This document shows, one piece after another, positions 53,562 to 63,892 of a stretch of DNA of 64,000 bases (position 1 is its first letter; each line of letters starts with the position of its first letter). Under the pieces are notes generated by a model, which saw only the letters and a program-made list of their open reading frames with translations, was not told the DNA's origin and did not search any database. The translations under genes and the position numbers were made by a program. The stretch lies in contig CAWAMR010000013.1 of the NCBI GenBank assembly GCA_963783095.1, forward strand, positions 398,888 through 462,887, read 5' to 3'. Origin of the DNA: CAWAMR01 sp963783095. Lineage in GTDB: Bacteria; Planctomycetota; Planctomycetia; Gemmatales; Gemmataceae.

Positions 53562-56500
53562 CTATTTTTTTGGTGCCAGCAACCCGAAACTGGCACGATC
53601 TCGATTGATCTTCCGCGTGTCTTCTTCACTGAGCAAGAACACATCGGTGCGATTCGGCTCGTCCAGCTTCGCATAAACACGTTTGGATTCGCTCAGGTTG
53701 CCCAATAGAAGCTTCCGTGTTTGACCGGCTTGCGTGGTAACAGACAAAGTTCGCGGCTTGTCCAGCCCGTAGAGCTTCAAATCCGCGCCCTTGTCCGCCA
53801 CAAACTGATCTGCCTTCAAGTTCGACATCGCGCCCAGGAAAGCGCTGATCGTCTCGTTGCTGAGCCTGTCCGTGGGTTTCGCAATATCGACCCACCCGAC
53901 CGGGGCTTTAACGAAAGTGAATGATCCGCTCTCCTCAGCGCCTTTCATGGAAATTTGCGTTGCTTGCGCGACATCCAGCGTTTCCCACAATGTCCGTTTT
54001 CGATATTCAGCGGTCAATCGTTTCGTCAAATCCGGCTCCAGGAGCACTACGACGTCGCCTTTGTCCAACTTGGCATAAGCGCGATCGCCTTCTTTTTTAC
54101 CGACCAACAAATTCAAGACTTCCTTGTCGCCGCTGAACAACTGCCAGCGCACCGGCCTGTCCAGGCCGAACTTCTTCAGATCGGTTGGTTTCTCCACGAC
54201 CAACTCATCGGCGCAAAGTCGAGCCAGGCGATCGTGCAGTTCTCGCAACGCTTCATCCTCGGCGGGCGCTTCGAGCGGTTCCTTGAGCTTCCATGCGCGG
54301 CGGCCTTGATGAAGGTTGCTTTACGATCGCCGTTTTGCAAAACGATTTTGTCGGCGTTGACGAAATTTGCCATCGAACGATCGCGGAATTTGGTGGGTTC
54401 GGCGAGGAAGCGTTTGGCGAAATCGCCGTTCAATGCTGCGATCACTGTGCTCCCATCCACCATCGCAAACCGGTCCCCTTCCGGTTTGACGGGATCGACC
54501 GGTTTGCCGATCCGAAGCACTTTTTCTTTGGTTTTGCCGCGTTTGTCGAGCAATTCGATCTTGAGCGTCGCCACGGCCGGCTCGAGACCGAAGTCGGGAA
54601 GGTTCTTGGCATCGATCGCCTTGATGCTGTCGGCCCGCAAATTGGCAAGGAGATCGACCAATTCATCCATTGTCGTTTGATCCGCTTTTTGCATGGCGGG
54701 CTTGGTAATGTCCCATGTCCCGGTGGCGTTTTGGATCAAGTCCAGTTCCGACTTGTCTTTGGTTCGCCGAATCGCTTGCACCTCGACCGAGTCGAATCTC
54801 AATAAACTGCGATCCACGAGATCGAGTTTACCCTTCCGTAAAATCGAGGCGGTCGGCCCCGATAGAAGGGCAACTCCCAGCCCGCCGTCGACACGAGCAT
54901 ATCGACCGCCGTGGGGCTGCATCGCGTCGACGAGTTTCCCGATCTCGATCTTGTGCGAGTCTTTTTCCTGCTTCACGAGGAGCGTCGCAGGGTTCGATCC
55001 CGCATCCAGGCCAAATTCGTTCCACTTCACAGATGTGCCGTAGGCAACAAATTCCACGGCGGTCAGGGTGCCAAGGGTTTTGAGGATACTGTCAATGGCC
55101 GGCTTATCGATTGAAAAACTTGCACCTTCCGGTTTCCAGTTCAGTCCGTCCTTGACGAGGGTCACGTTGCCGTCCGGCGTGGTACTTTGGAGCTGGATAA
55201 TCGAGTTTGCCGCGATGGAAAGGAGCCTGCGATCGAAGAGGTCATACACTGATTTATTGGCATCGAGAAACAGCACATCGCCGATCACGAAAATCGCCGG
55301 ACTGCCTTCGAGTTTCGCGAAGTGACCGGGCTTGCCCACCGCCGCTGGGCTGCCGACCAAAAGGGTACGTTCGCGCAACACTTCCTTCGCTGGAGCGGTC
55401 TCCGTTGCGGGAGTCTTTTCCGTCATCTCGAATTTGACCCGAAGAATCGGCGCGTCGAGGCCGTATTTCTTCAAATCCTGGGCTGCGTTGGCCTCGTATC
55501 GTTCGGCTTTCACATTGGCTAACGATCCGGCCAGCGGTGCGAGTTGCCCGGCGCTGATCGTTGTCTTGAATGGTTCCGTTAGATCCCAGCCCTTTTCGGT
55601 TCGGGTAACGGCGAACGATTCATCCTTGCCGCGTTTGATCTCGATGCGCTTAATATCGCTATCGCTGCCTTCCCACAATTGCAGCGGCAGGAATGCAACC
55701 GATCCGGTTTTCACTTGATCGGGAATCGAGATACCGATAGCAAAAATCGTGTTGTCGCCCTTGAAACGGGCGAAATACTCCGACTTTCCGACCCGAGCAG
55801 CGCCGACTTCTATCACCTTGTCGGCCAGCCTTTTGTCGCCCGTTGAACTGGTGAATTTCAGAGTGATCGTGAAGGCCGGCTTGTCGAGTCCGAACGACGC
55901 GAGGCTGGGCACGACCGCTGCGGCAATGCCTCCAAGACCCACCGGAGTCGCCGGGCCGGCCTCGGTGGATTTCAATTCTTCAACGTATTCGGTCACTTGA
56001 AGTTGGCCCAGATCGTTGACAAACTGATCGGCCTTCGAAGTATCTGCTTTGGTTTTGACGGGGCTGAGCAGTTCCCAGTTCGTGACGTTGGCTCCGGGAA
56101 CTTCGTGAAGGATGAAGGTCTCGGAACTGCCGGCCTGGACGATCACTTCGCTAATCCGGTTATCGCCCAGATCAAACAGCTTGGACGACCGGAAATCCAT
56201 CCCCTTTCGGTTCATCAGGGTCACGATGGTGTCTTCCACCAGGTCCGCTCGATCCTCGCCTTCGAGTTGCACCCAGCATTTTTTCAGAATTGGATCCTGT
56301 TTGCCAACCAACAAGGTGCGGTTCGGCAGGTGTATCCACTCATCCGAGACGATCTTGACTCGACCGGCGCGATCGGGCGTGAGACCCAATGCCAAGCGGT
56401 CGGCGACGACAAGCCCGCCGATTACGGCCTGCAACGGCGTGCGATCGTAAATCGCATTCTTGCCCGCTCGAAGCGCCAGAGGGGTCAATAATTTGTCTTT

Positions 56501-58042
56501 TACCTTTTCACCATCCGCTACTGCCTGGTAAGGTTCCACCAGATTCCAACGGTCCTTTTTGTCCTCTTCTCTTAACGCTTTCGAATCGCCGCTGGTTTTG
56601 TGAAGTTCCAGCGACTTGCCTGTCCTACCGATGGTTTCAATATCCTGAACCGTCGCGGAATCGAAGGGAATCACGCTGGGGTCGCGCAGTTCATCCAGGG
56701 CACTTAACGGAGTGGGCGCTGGAGGAATCGGCTCATTTGGTCCAGGCTGCACGGTTGAATTGAGAAAGAAAAGATCGTTGAGCTTGTCGCCGCGAATGTC
56801 GAAGACCAGGGCAGTCTTGTCCAGTTTGGCGTAACGATATTCGGTCTCGATCTTCTTGGTAATCGTCCGAGGCGGTCCGCCCGGAAACTGTGGCGGCCCC
56901 GGTTCCTCTTTCTCTTCCACCGTCTTTCGGCTCACATTGCCGATTATTAGTCGTCGTGGATTCTTCGGCTCGTCGCTGAATGTCATGGTCAGGGTCAAGG
57001 GGCCAGGTTCCGACTTGGTATCCAGCCCGGTCTTCTCCGGGTCGATATTCGAGGGGTAGAAATTTTCCACCCACATTTCCGGTATGGCGCTCAAGGCAAC
57101 TGTCAATTTCTTCGGGTTCACTCGATCTCGAACCGGCTTTTGCAAAATCCACGACTGCGCGAGCTGAAGCGCGGTAATGAATGAGTCCGCTGCGGGCTTG
57201 TTTTGAGGCGGTTTCGGCTTCGGCAATTCCGCAACCTCCGCCAGGGCGTAAGCTCCGGCAGGTCCGGTAACCTCGACCGTTGTTAGCACATTCGCCTTGT
57301 GCGTGATCTTGTATTCCGGAGCCTCAGGAATTTCATCGGGCCGGCCTACGGATTCTGCGATCTTGAGACGGGTGAATTCGGGAAAGAGTTGTCGAAGTCG
57401 ATAGGCATCGGTCGATCGGCGCAAAATCCTCAGCACGTCGGGACCGAGCCGGAGCAACTCGGGCTTGTCCACCCAGGCCTCGCTACCATCGGCGTTCTTT
57501 ACCCAGTCGCCCCAGCGCAGGTAGGTCGATCCGGTAAAGGGATTGTCGTCGGCAGAATGCTTCGGCTCACCGAGGCTTAGGCGGAATTTCTTGGTTTCGC
57601 CGCCGGCATTCGCCGCAGTGGTTTCAATTTCAACGATGACTGGATTTTGCGTGGGAGCAAGTCCATAGGGAGTTAGATCGATCGCTTTCGTTTCCGGATT
57701 TTCCTTCAGGGCGATCGGTTCAAAGCGCGATTTCAAATTCCTCAACATGAGCAACAGATCGCCAACTTCTGCGCTGCGGATCGGCCATTTATCCGCGAGT
57801 TCCAGAGGCCGGCCTGGGGCCGAGGCGATCAATTCAACCTGTTTGACGCCTCCAGCCGAGATTTCGATGCGCGTAATCTGAGCGACATCGAGATCGGCGA
57901 CGGACTTCGCAGTTCCGCCGTCGGGGTATTCAATCGGTTTCGGCGCAAGTCCGAGTTTTGGGGCCAACTCCGGGCCATAGAGAAAGAGAGCGAAACAACC
58001 GCCCACGAGCAACAATAACGCGATGGTGGTTTTGATATTCAT
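53562..58042 (-). CDS. Giant multi-repeat DUF4340 protein, one frameshift
   Basis: The protein has one N-terminal membrane helix (MNIKTTIALLLLVGGCFALFLYG) and about 1490 residues after joining a frame change near 54290 with the sign of one missing base. It is built from at least seven copies of a beta-rich repeat with the signature (F/Y)GLDxPxxTLxV...KxLLIG. Examples are LKKYGLDAPILRVKFEM, WNEFGLDAGSNPATLLV, LPDFGLEPAVATLKIELL, LKKFGLDRPVRWQLFSG and LKLYGLDKPRTLSVTTQ. That is the DUF4340 pattern, which commonly accompanies Gldg-type ABC systems. The bulk is predicted to be periplasmic. It is the last gene of a four-gene minus-strand unit. Its exact role is unknown. Confidence 0.85.
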
Positions 58043-58083
58043 GGTGGTTTATGGGTTAGTACGGCTTCAGGGATAAACGATTT

Positions 58084-60897
58084 TCAACGAATTCGACGGA
58101 ACATCAACACGACCAAACCGAGATAAGCAAAAATTGCGGGGATACCGATGAAGGTTCCCCAGTGCCAAAACGACTTGGTTTTATTATCCATGGCCACGCG
58201 TGGGAATTGCCACGGTTTTTCCGCCTCGAGCATCGCATCGGGTTTCGTTTCGGCGACGATCAATGTTTCGCTCGCTGATCTCGGCAGCCGATCTTCCCGA
58301 TGCAATAACCAGTTACAAGTATTCAAAAGGAACTTCTCTGTTGCCGGGCTTAGTTTCTTTCCGCTGAAAAGACCGCCGTGGCCGATCACAACAATGCGGG
58401 TCAATGGTCGATCATCGCGGGGGATGAGCTTATCTCCCTTTTTCTTCAGTAGTGCGGTTGCGGTTACACATGTCGAAAAGACGCCCTGATCCCACGATGT
58501 GACCATTCCTGAGAGGTCTTTGTAACCAATGAATTTCTCGTCATACCATTCGATGGGCGGCCGCTCTTCGAGCGCGATACCGATCGGGAACGGTCCACGT
58601 CGAATGACATCGTGAGGTGATTTCCGAGAATCCGTCAGCCCTCGATTGGGGTGAAACCGTGGCGTCTCTTTCGAGATGATTTGACCCAGCTGATTGATCT
58701 TGATGACTGGAAAAGGAATGTTCTCGTTCCAACAATCCTTCGAGGAAAAAAGGAACTCCGCATCCGGATGCAGTTCACTCAATCCCGGTTGAAGGTAAAT
58801 CGGCCTCGGGTGCCGGAGGCGAATCTTCAAATCCTGATCGACGGTTCTTCGAGCAATCCTCATGGCCTCGGCGATCGGATGTATCCGGCTTCCCGGTGTG
58901 AACGAGGCGCGAAAAACTGCATCCGGGATCTCGGAATTGCCGCCGGTTCCGAAGGAATCCTCGGAATCGTCTTCGTCAAAATCGGCTTCTTCGGCGTTGT
59001 AGATGATGGTCTTGCGCCTCAATTCGATTCCGAGATCGGCGATGATCTTCTCCATATCATCGAGCGGACGGTTCATGGGTCCGCCTCGTCGTTGGTTGGT
59101 AGGTCCGAAACAGGCCAGGACCGGTTTGCCGCGCTTAATGAAATCGCGGATCACCTTCACCTGCTTGGCCATCGCCTTCGGCCCGCGCATTCTTGCGTCA
59201 AATTCGTTTTCTTCCTTGTCGCGCAGTGCGAAGAGGTTGGCTGGGATCATCATCCCGGCATGGATATTGATCAAGGTCGGGCGGGGAATAATCAGAAGAT
59301 CGACATCTTCGAGAAGCCGATTCATTTTCGCTTCGAGGTCGGTAACTCGGCGGTCTTCCAGGGCTCGTTCATCTTTGTATGTTTCCTGCAATTCCTTGTT
59401 GGCTTGTTGTCGCTTCTCTTCAAGTTTCGGCAATTCTTCCTGGACTTCTGCGAGTGCATTGCTGAGTGTTTCGATGAGCTTTTTGCGATCGTCCTCGGTA
59501 AATTCGCGTCCTGTATTATCGCGAAAGTTTTTCTTGAAGTCGTCAACGGCATCCTCGACCTCCTTTTCGGTTGGTTGCCGCTTTAGTCGCAGTGCCAGAC
59601 GTTTCCGCTCTCCTTCTTCGAGGTTTTTGAATCGATCGATTTGTTCACCGAGGGTTATTTGATCGTCGAGTTGCCCATTGATATCATTGCTGATGCCGCG
59701 CAGACGATTTGCCAACCGTTCCGCGCGATTTTCAACGATGTTGTATGCCACAGCTTTGACTTCTCTTGGCTCAAACTTTTTGAGGATCAAGTCGACGACT
59801 TCAAAGCCATGTTCTTCCAGGGTCTTCCGCAATCCGTTGTGAGAATACTCGTCGGGAGTTGCGTCCGAAGTGCTGGAACTCAAAGCCTCGTGTACCGATG
59901 CCAGTGCAACTTTCGGTTTCTTTTCCTGATTGGCGGTGATTCGCGCCAGGACGGGCGAGAGGCCTTGAGGCTGCAACACCAAGTTGCCCTCGTTACCGTT
60001 CGCCGATTTCGATGCCGTCTTGTCCAACAAATAGAATTCGTTGAAACTGAGCCGTTGAATGAAGGACTGATACACCAGAAACGATCCCGGCACCTCGGGA
60101 TCTTTCTGGCGCAGCGGCGGGTTGAGCCGGAGAACTTCGGGTTCTTTCCAGCGCGTAACATCGGCATCGGAGTAGAAAAAGATGCTGTTATCGGGTGCTG
60201 TCCGCATCGCTTCGCGCAGTCCGGGACGGAGTTTGGTCAACTCGCCGACCTTCTTGTCAAAATCTTTTTCTTCAACATCGAGGACATGCACTTTGAAGCG
60301 CGGCCCTACTTCCCGGAACTTCTCGATGCGATCCTTGATTTTCTCGACAACCTCTTTCTCTGCCGCGTAGTCGTACTGATCGGGACTGGCGGACAGCTGA
60401 CCAAAAGTTTTGTGCTGTTGCAGAATCACGATGGTCATACCGGAGTGCAACGGCCGTAGTTCATTTATCACTGAAGCGGGCAGCGAGAACACGCGCTCGC
60501 GAGTCAGATCAAAGCGAGCCGAGTGCAGGAATGAATACACATTAACCGCAATCAGAAGCCCGAAGGCGAGGGCGGTTTGCAAAGCTGCATTGGCCCCGAC
60601 CGCACTGCGCCGACGCGACGACCCGACCAGTCCCGCGAGCAGTTCCACCACCACTGCCAGTACCACGACAAGTGTTCCGAGGGCGACGAAGCAAGCTCCA
60701 ATGAAAAGGGCTTGCCCGCGTTGGTTCTGCAAGGCTTTCAGAAGGTTGTCGGCCGACCACCAGCTACCTTCGGCCGAGGACAGCAGAAGCGCACCCGAAC
60801 CGATTGCCAAAAGGGCGGTCAAGCCCAGAAAGCGGAGAAAAAACCGGAACTGAGTGCCCCAACTCAGGAGATAGCGCTTATCTGTCTTTATGGTCAT
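58084..60897 (-). CDS. Gldg-type ABC-associated protein (GldG / ABC_transp_aux family)
   Basis: The 937-residue protein has two N-terminal membrane helices, a third membrane helix before SARFDLTRERVFSLPASVI (the conserved D-L-T-x-x-x-x-(F/Y)-S-L-S start of the domain), a long periplasmic region and a C-terminal membrane helix (IGIPAIFAYLGLVVLMFRR). The central region contains a coiled-coil of about residues 400-530 and the block VDLLIIPRPT, then FIKRGKPVLACFGP. These match Gldg-family proteins associated with an ABC-2 transporter, first known from gliding bacteria. In non-gliding planctomycetes the transported cargo is unknown. It lies between the permease and the DUF4340 gene. Confidence 0.87.
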   Translation of the reverse strand: MTIKTDKRYLLSWGTQFRFFLRFLGLTALLAIGSGALLLSSAEGSWWSADNLLKALQNQRGQALFIGACFVALGTLVVVLAVVVELLAGLVGSSRRRSAVGANAALQTALAFGLLIAVNVYSFLHSARFDLTRERVFSLPASVINELRPLHSGMTIVILQQHKTFGQLSASPDQYDYAAEKEVVEKIKDRIEKFREVGPRFKVHVLDVEEKDFDKKVGELTKLRPGLREAMRTAPDNSIFFYSDADVTRWKEPEVLRLNPPLRQKDPEVPGSFLVYQSFIQRLSFNEFYLLDKTASKSANGNEGNLVLQPQGLSPVLARITANQEKKPKVALASVHEALSSSTSDATPDEYSHNGLRKTLEEHGFEVVDLILKKFEPREVKAVAYNIVENRAERLANRLRGISNDINGQLDDQITLGEQIDRFKNLEEGERKRLALRLKRQPTEKEVEDAVDDFKKNFRDNTGREFTEDDRKKLIETLSNALAEVQEELPKLEEKRQQANKELQETYKDERALEDRRVTDLEAKMNRLLEDVDLLIIPRPTLINIHAGMMIPANLFALRDKEENEFDARMRGPKAMAKQVKVIRDFIKRGKPVLACFGPTNQRRGGPMNRPLDDMEKIIADLGIELRRKTIIYNAEEADFDEDDSEDSFGTGGNSEIPDAVFRASFTPGSRIHPIAEAMRIARRTVDQDLKIRLRHPRPIYLQPGLSELHPDAEFLFSSKDCWNENIPFPVIKINQLGQIISKETPRFHPNRGLTDSRKSPHDVIRRGPFPIGIALEERPPIEWYDEKFIGYKDLSGMVTSWDQGVFSTCVTATALLKKKGDKLIPRDDRPLTRIVVIGHGGLFSGKKLSPATEKFLLNTCNWLLHREDRLPRSASETLIVAETKPDAMLEAEKPWQFPRVAMDNKTKSFWHWGTFIGIPAIFAYLGLVVLMFRRIR

Positions 60898-61003
60898 GGC
60901 CTATCCTTTGAAGGGGGAAAGATGAAAGATGAAAGAATCCAAAGAACAACTGGATCTCTTACCTCATTCACTTTTCATCCTTCATCCTTCATCCTTCATT
61001 CTT
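60898..61003. repeat. Purine/pyrimidine short-repeat hairpin in the operon gap
   Basis: The 106-base gap between the permease and Gldg genes contains GAAAGATGAAAGATGAAAG, followed about 40 bases later by CATCCTTCATCCTTCATCC and CTTTCATTTCC. The arms are imperfect inverted partners of a purine-rich and a pyrimidine-rich run of 6-8-base units (GATGAAA / CATCCTT). In an RNA transcribed leftward it could form a hairpin. The units look like slippage-expanded repeats. Confidence 0.55.
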
Positions 61004-62126
61004 TCATTTCCAACGCCGGCTTTCCAAACTGCGAACGGTAAGAAACAAGCAAAACAAAGTAACCGTCGCATAAAGAACAATGTGCCCGGTATCGAGAATG
61101 CCTCGCGTGAAATCACTCTTAAAGTGCAGTGGTACGCTGATGAAGTAGATCAGCCGATGCAACAAACTGTTGGAATCGAGTTCCTGCAGCCAGAATTCCG
61201 CCACGATGAAGATGAGGCTCAACATCAATGAAATCAGCGCTGCGACCATCTGACTGCGCACCAAACTACTGACAAACAACCCCAATGCAAGGAACATTGC
61301 TCCTGCAAGCACTATTCCTATATACGAAGTCAACACGGGGTAAGGATCGATATTAGCATTGAACAAAACGAGCGATTTTTGATGGAAGTTTGTTGGATCC
61401 GCGACTTCGACGAAATAGTGTCCACAAATTCCGACCACAATGACCGCCGTCGTCAACAATCCCAGGAATAAAAAGGGACTTCCAAGCAAGCTGAAGACAA
61501 AATACAAGAGTATTATTCCTCCTAACCCCACGCCGAGAGTGATCGCTGTTCCTGGCCCAAAAAGCAATAGGCTCAATCCCATGACGGAAACGATGGCGAT
61601 TAATAATACGACCAAGCGCCTCTGACCTTGAGGTTGCTGCCTCTAGTGCATTGAGCACGGCAAAAACTACTGATAAGACAGCCAAAACAAGTCCTGAAAT
61701 GAGCGTGATCTTGAATGGTGTCCAGTCCGTGAAATTCCAGCTTGTCTTGAGATCGAGAAGTACGGGCAGGTAAACTAAGGTGGGCAACCACATTAATAGA
61801 TAGAAGAGAAAACAAGCGACGTATTTGGCGAGAACGACCTGCCAGTCGCGGATGGCGCGGTCATCAGCATCTCGAGCGTTCCCGTGCCGCGCTCCTCCGC
61901 CAATAACCGCATCGTCAATAGTGGCGGGATGAACAAGAACACCAGCCAGAATTTTTCATCGCCAAGCATCACGGACATCGGGAATTCGACGCCGCGGCCC
62001 CGTTTCCGTGAGGAGGTTGAGGGCCAGATAGAAAAGATGCCCGGTGACCAGAGCAAAAACGGCCAGAACCACGTAAGCGATCGGCGACAGGAAATAGGCC
62101 ATGAATTCGCGACGGATTAAACTCAA
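61004..62126 (-). CDS. ABC-2 type permease (GldF-like), three frameshifts
   Basis: The permease of the Gld-type system is read in pieces. The segment SLIRREFMAYFLSPIAYVVL, from TTG 62126, has the REF-A-Y-F-x-S-P-I-A-Y-V-(V/F) GldF signature. After a change near 62010 come GDEKFWLVFLFIPPLLTMRLLAEERGTGTLEML, and after another near 61850 DWQVVLAKYVACFLFYLLMWL. After a third near 61635 the protein ends in six membrane helices (GLSLLLFGPG and on to FLTVRSLESRRWK). Two changes have the sign of an extra base and one of a missing base. The first falls at a GGGG run, and the sequence is otherwise conserved. The start codon is uncertain because ATG 62102 is inside the conserved start. Confidence 0.78.
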
Positions 62127-62203
62127 AGTGGTGCATATCCGTGGATGCTCCTCAAAACCAACAGCGGACGAATCGAAAACGAACGGCGTCGAACACGGTG
62201 TCT

Positions 62204-62408
62204 GTTAGCCCGACGCGCAAGTTTTGCAGGCTGCCTGCGAAAAACGCGCAGAATACCAAAGGTATTGGGAGCCCTGAAGCGCAAGCAAGGCGGAACAGTG
62301 ACTCGCCGGAACTCCTTCCCTTGCTTGCGTTCGGGCTCCCAACGGCTGCGCCGTTACGCTTCCGATTGCTTCAGAGGCGCAACGTCAAAACTTGCGCGTC
62401 GGGCTAAC
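62204..62408. repeat. Foldback element with nested inverted repeats inside the ABC operon
   Basis: Perfect 23-base arms lie at 62204-62226 (GTTAGCCCGACGCGCAAG and on) and 62386-62408. Inner imperfect arms are 62267-62290 (GGGAGCCCTGAAGCGCAAGC) and 62318-62340. No gene is within. It fills 62127-62420 between the ATPase and permease genes of the Gld-type operon. Similar CGACGCGCAAG-type palindromes are common in planctomycete intergenic DNA from memory. Confidence 0.82.
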
Positions 62409-62420
62409 AAGACCGGTCGT

Positions 62421-63139
62421 TTACTCTACTGCACCGGTGATTTTCACAAAGACTTCCTCCAGGCTTCGGCCCTCATAGTAGTGTCGAACGGCTGCAAGGG
62501 TGCCCTGAAACGCCACCTGTCCCTGGTGAATAATGATGTCCGAGTCGCAGATCGATTCCACCTCGGGCAAGATGTGGGTTGAGAGCAGGATGGTGTGTTG
62601 ATCGCCCAGATCCTTGATCAGTTTCCGGGTCTCGCGGATTTGGGCCGGGTCCAGCCCAACCGTCGGTTCATCCATGATCAGCACCGGCGGATTGGCCAGC
62701 AGTGCATCCGCCAGACCCACACGCTGACGATAACCCTTCGACAGCGTGCCGATCAACTGCCGGCGCTGGTCCTTCAGATGGCAGCGCTCCAGTACATAAT
62801 CGATGCGTTCGAGCCTGGCTCGGCCGGCCATATTCTTCAAACCGCCGCGAAATCGAAGATATTCTTCAACGCGCATTTCCGTGTAAAGCGGACAGCTTTC
62901 GGGAAGGTATCCAATCCGTCGGCGGGCCTCGATCGGATCCCAGAAAACATCCTTGCCGTCGATTGTGCTGCCGGAGGTTGCGGTGATATAGCCCGCGAAG
63001 AATGACACGGCGGTCGATTTCCCGGCCCCGTTCGGACCGAGAAACCCGAACGATTTGCCCTGCGCATCACGTCGAAAGACACATCGCGCACGGCGGGATA
63101 ATCGCCGAAATACTTGGTGAGATTATGGACGTGGATCAT
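62421..63139 (-). CDS. ABC transporter ATPase (GldA-like), one frameshift
   Basis: The ATPase of the Gld-type system. The start MIHVHNLTKYFGDYPAVRDVSFDV at ATG 63139 is in one frame. The Walker A segment FGFLGPNGAGKSTAVSFFAGY follows in another frame after a change near 63065 with the sign of one missing base. Then come the Q-loop IGYLPESCPLYTEMRVEEYL, signature LSKGYRQRVGLADAL, Walker B VLIMDEPTVGLDPAQ with a normal Glu and the switch LLSTHILPEVE. About 240 residues, usual for GldA. A ~290-base foldback-bearing gap separates it from the permease gene. Confidence 0.86.
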
Positions 63140-63457
63140 GGGATTTTCCGTGGTCCGTAGTCCGTGGTCCTCGATAGCTCGGACCATTGGCAAAGGATCT
63201 TTTTGGGGAGGCTTGTTGCCAACCAAGGAATGAAAACTTGTGGCGATTGTAATGGATAGGCAAACTTGGACAGTACGGCAAGATGTCGGCGTCAAGAGTT
63301 ACAAGTTTCAAACGTGAAGCAGAATCGAGGCTGTGATGCGATAGAAGGCTGGTTATCCTTCAAGGTCCGGCAACCATCCACGTCCCGCGGTGATTTCACA
63401 CGTGTCTTGGACGATAATAACACCGCTGTCATTCCATCATCATTAAGGTTTGCCATC
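63140..63457. other. Divergent promoter region, no gene
   Basis: This 318-base gap lies between the divergent GldA-like and RidA-family genes. It contains the short direct repeat GTGGTCCGTAGTCCGTGGTCC near 63151-63171. I see no gene and no convincing -35/-10 pair. Confidence 0.5.
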
Positions 63458-63892
63458 ATGACTCCCGACCAAAAAGCCCACGAACTCGGCCTGACTTTTC
63501 CCAAGAAAGAACGCGGCTATCTCAATCTGTCATACGAACCGGAAACCTGCTGATAACCTCCGGCCATGTCAGCGACATCAAAGGAAAACTCGGAGCCGGC
63601 TTGATGGTTGAAGAAGGTTACAAGGCAGCACGAGAATGTGCGGTCAAGATTTTACAGTCCGTTCATGATGCACATGGCACGCTGGATGGTTTGCGCGTTC
63701 TCAAGCTGTTGGGCTGCGTGAACTCAACGCCCGATTTCACCGATCAACATCTGGTCGTCAATGGTGCCTCGGATCTGCTGCACCAAATCTTCGGCAAGGA
63801 AGGCGCGGGCTTTCATGCCCGCAGCGCTGGGGTTTGCTTCTCTTCCAACCGGCGTTGCTGTCGAGGTAGAAGCGATTTTTGAAATCGGTTAA
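63458..63892 (+). CDS. RidA/YjgF-family protein, two frameshifts
   Basis: RidA proteins hydrolyse reactive enamine/imine intermediates such as 2-aminoacrylate. The start MTPDQKAHELGLTFPKKERGY at ATG 63458 gives way near 63548 to LLITSGHVSDIKGKLGAGLMVEEGYKAARECAVKIL. A second change near 63828 leads to GFASLPTGVAVEVEAIFEIG and stop TAA 63890-63892. The pattern (L/V)xTSGHVS, GGCVN-like LGCVNSTPDF, and the final (L/V)P-x-G-x-x-V-E-(V/I)-E is the larger, atypical RidA subgroup. The first change has the sign of one missing base; the second is a net extra base in a GGGG run. Joined length ~144 residues. Confidence 0.78.

Noticed and set aside
58651..59586. 311-codon antisense frame opposite the Gldg-like gene
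   Set aside because: It lies wholly within the coding Gldg domain, and its composition is the mirror of the sense gene.
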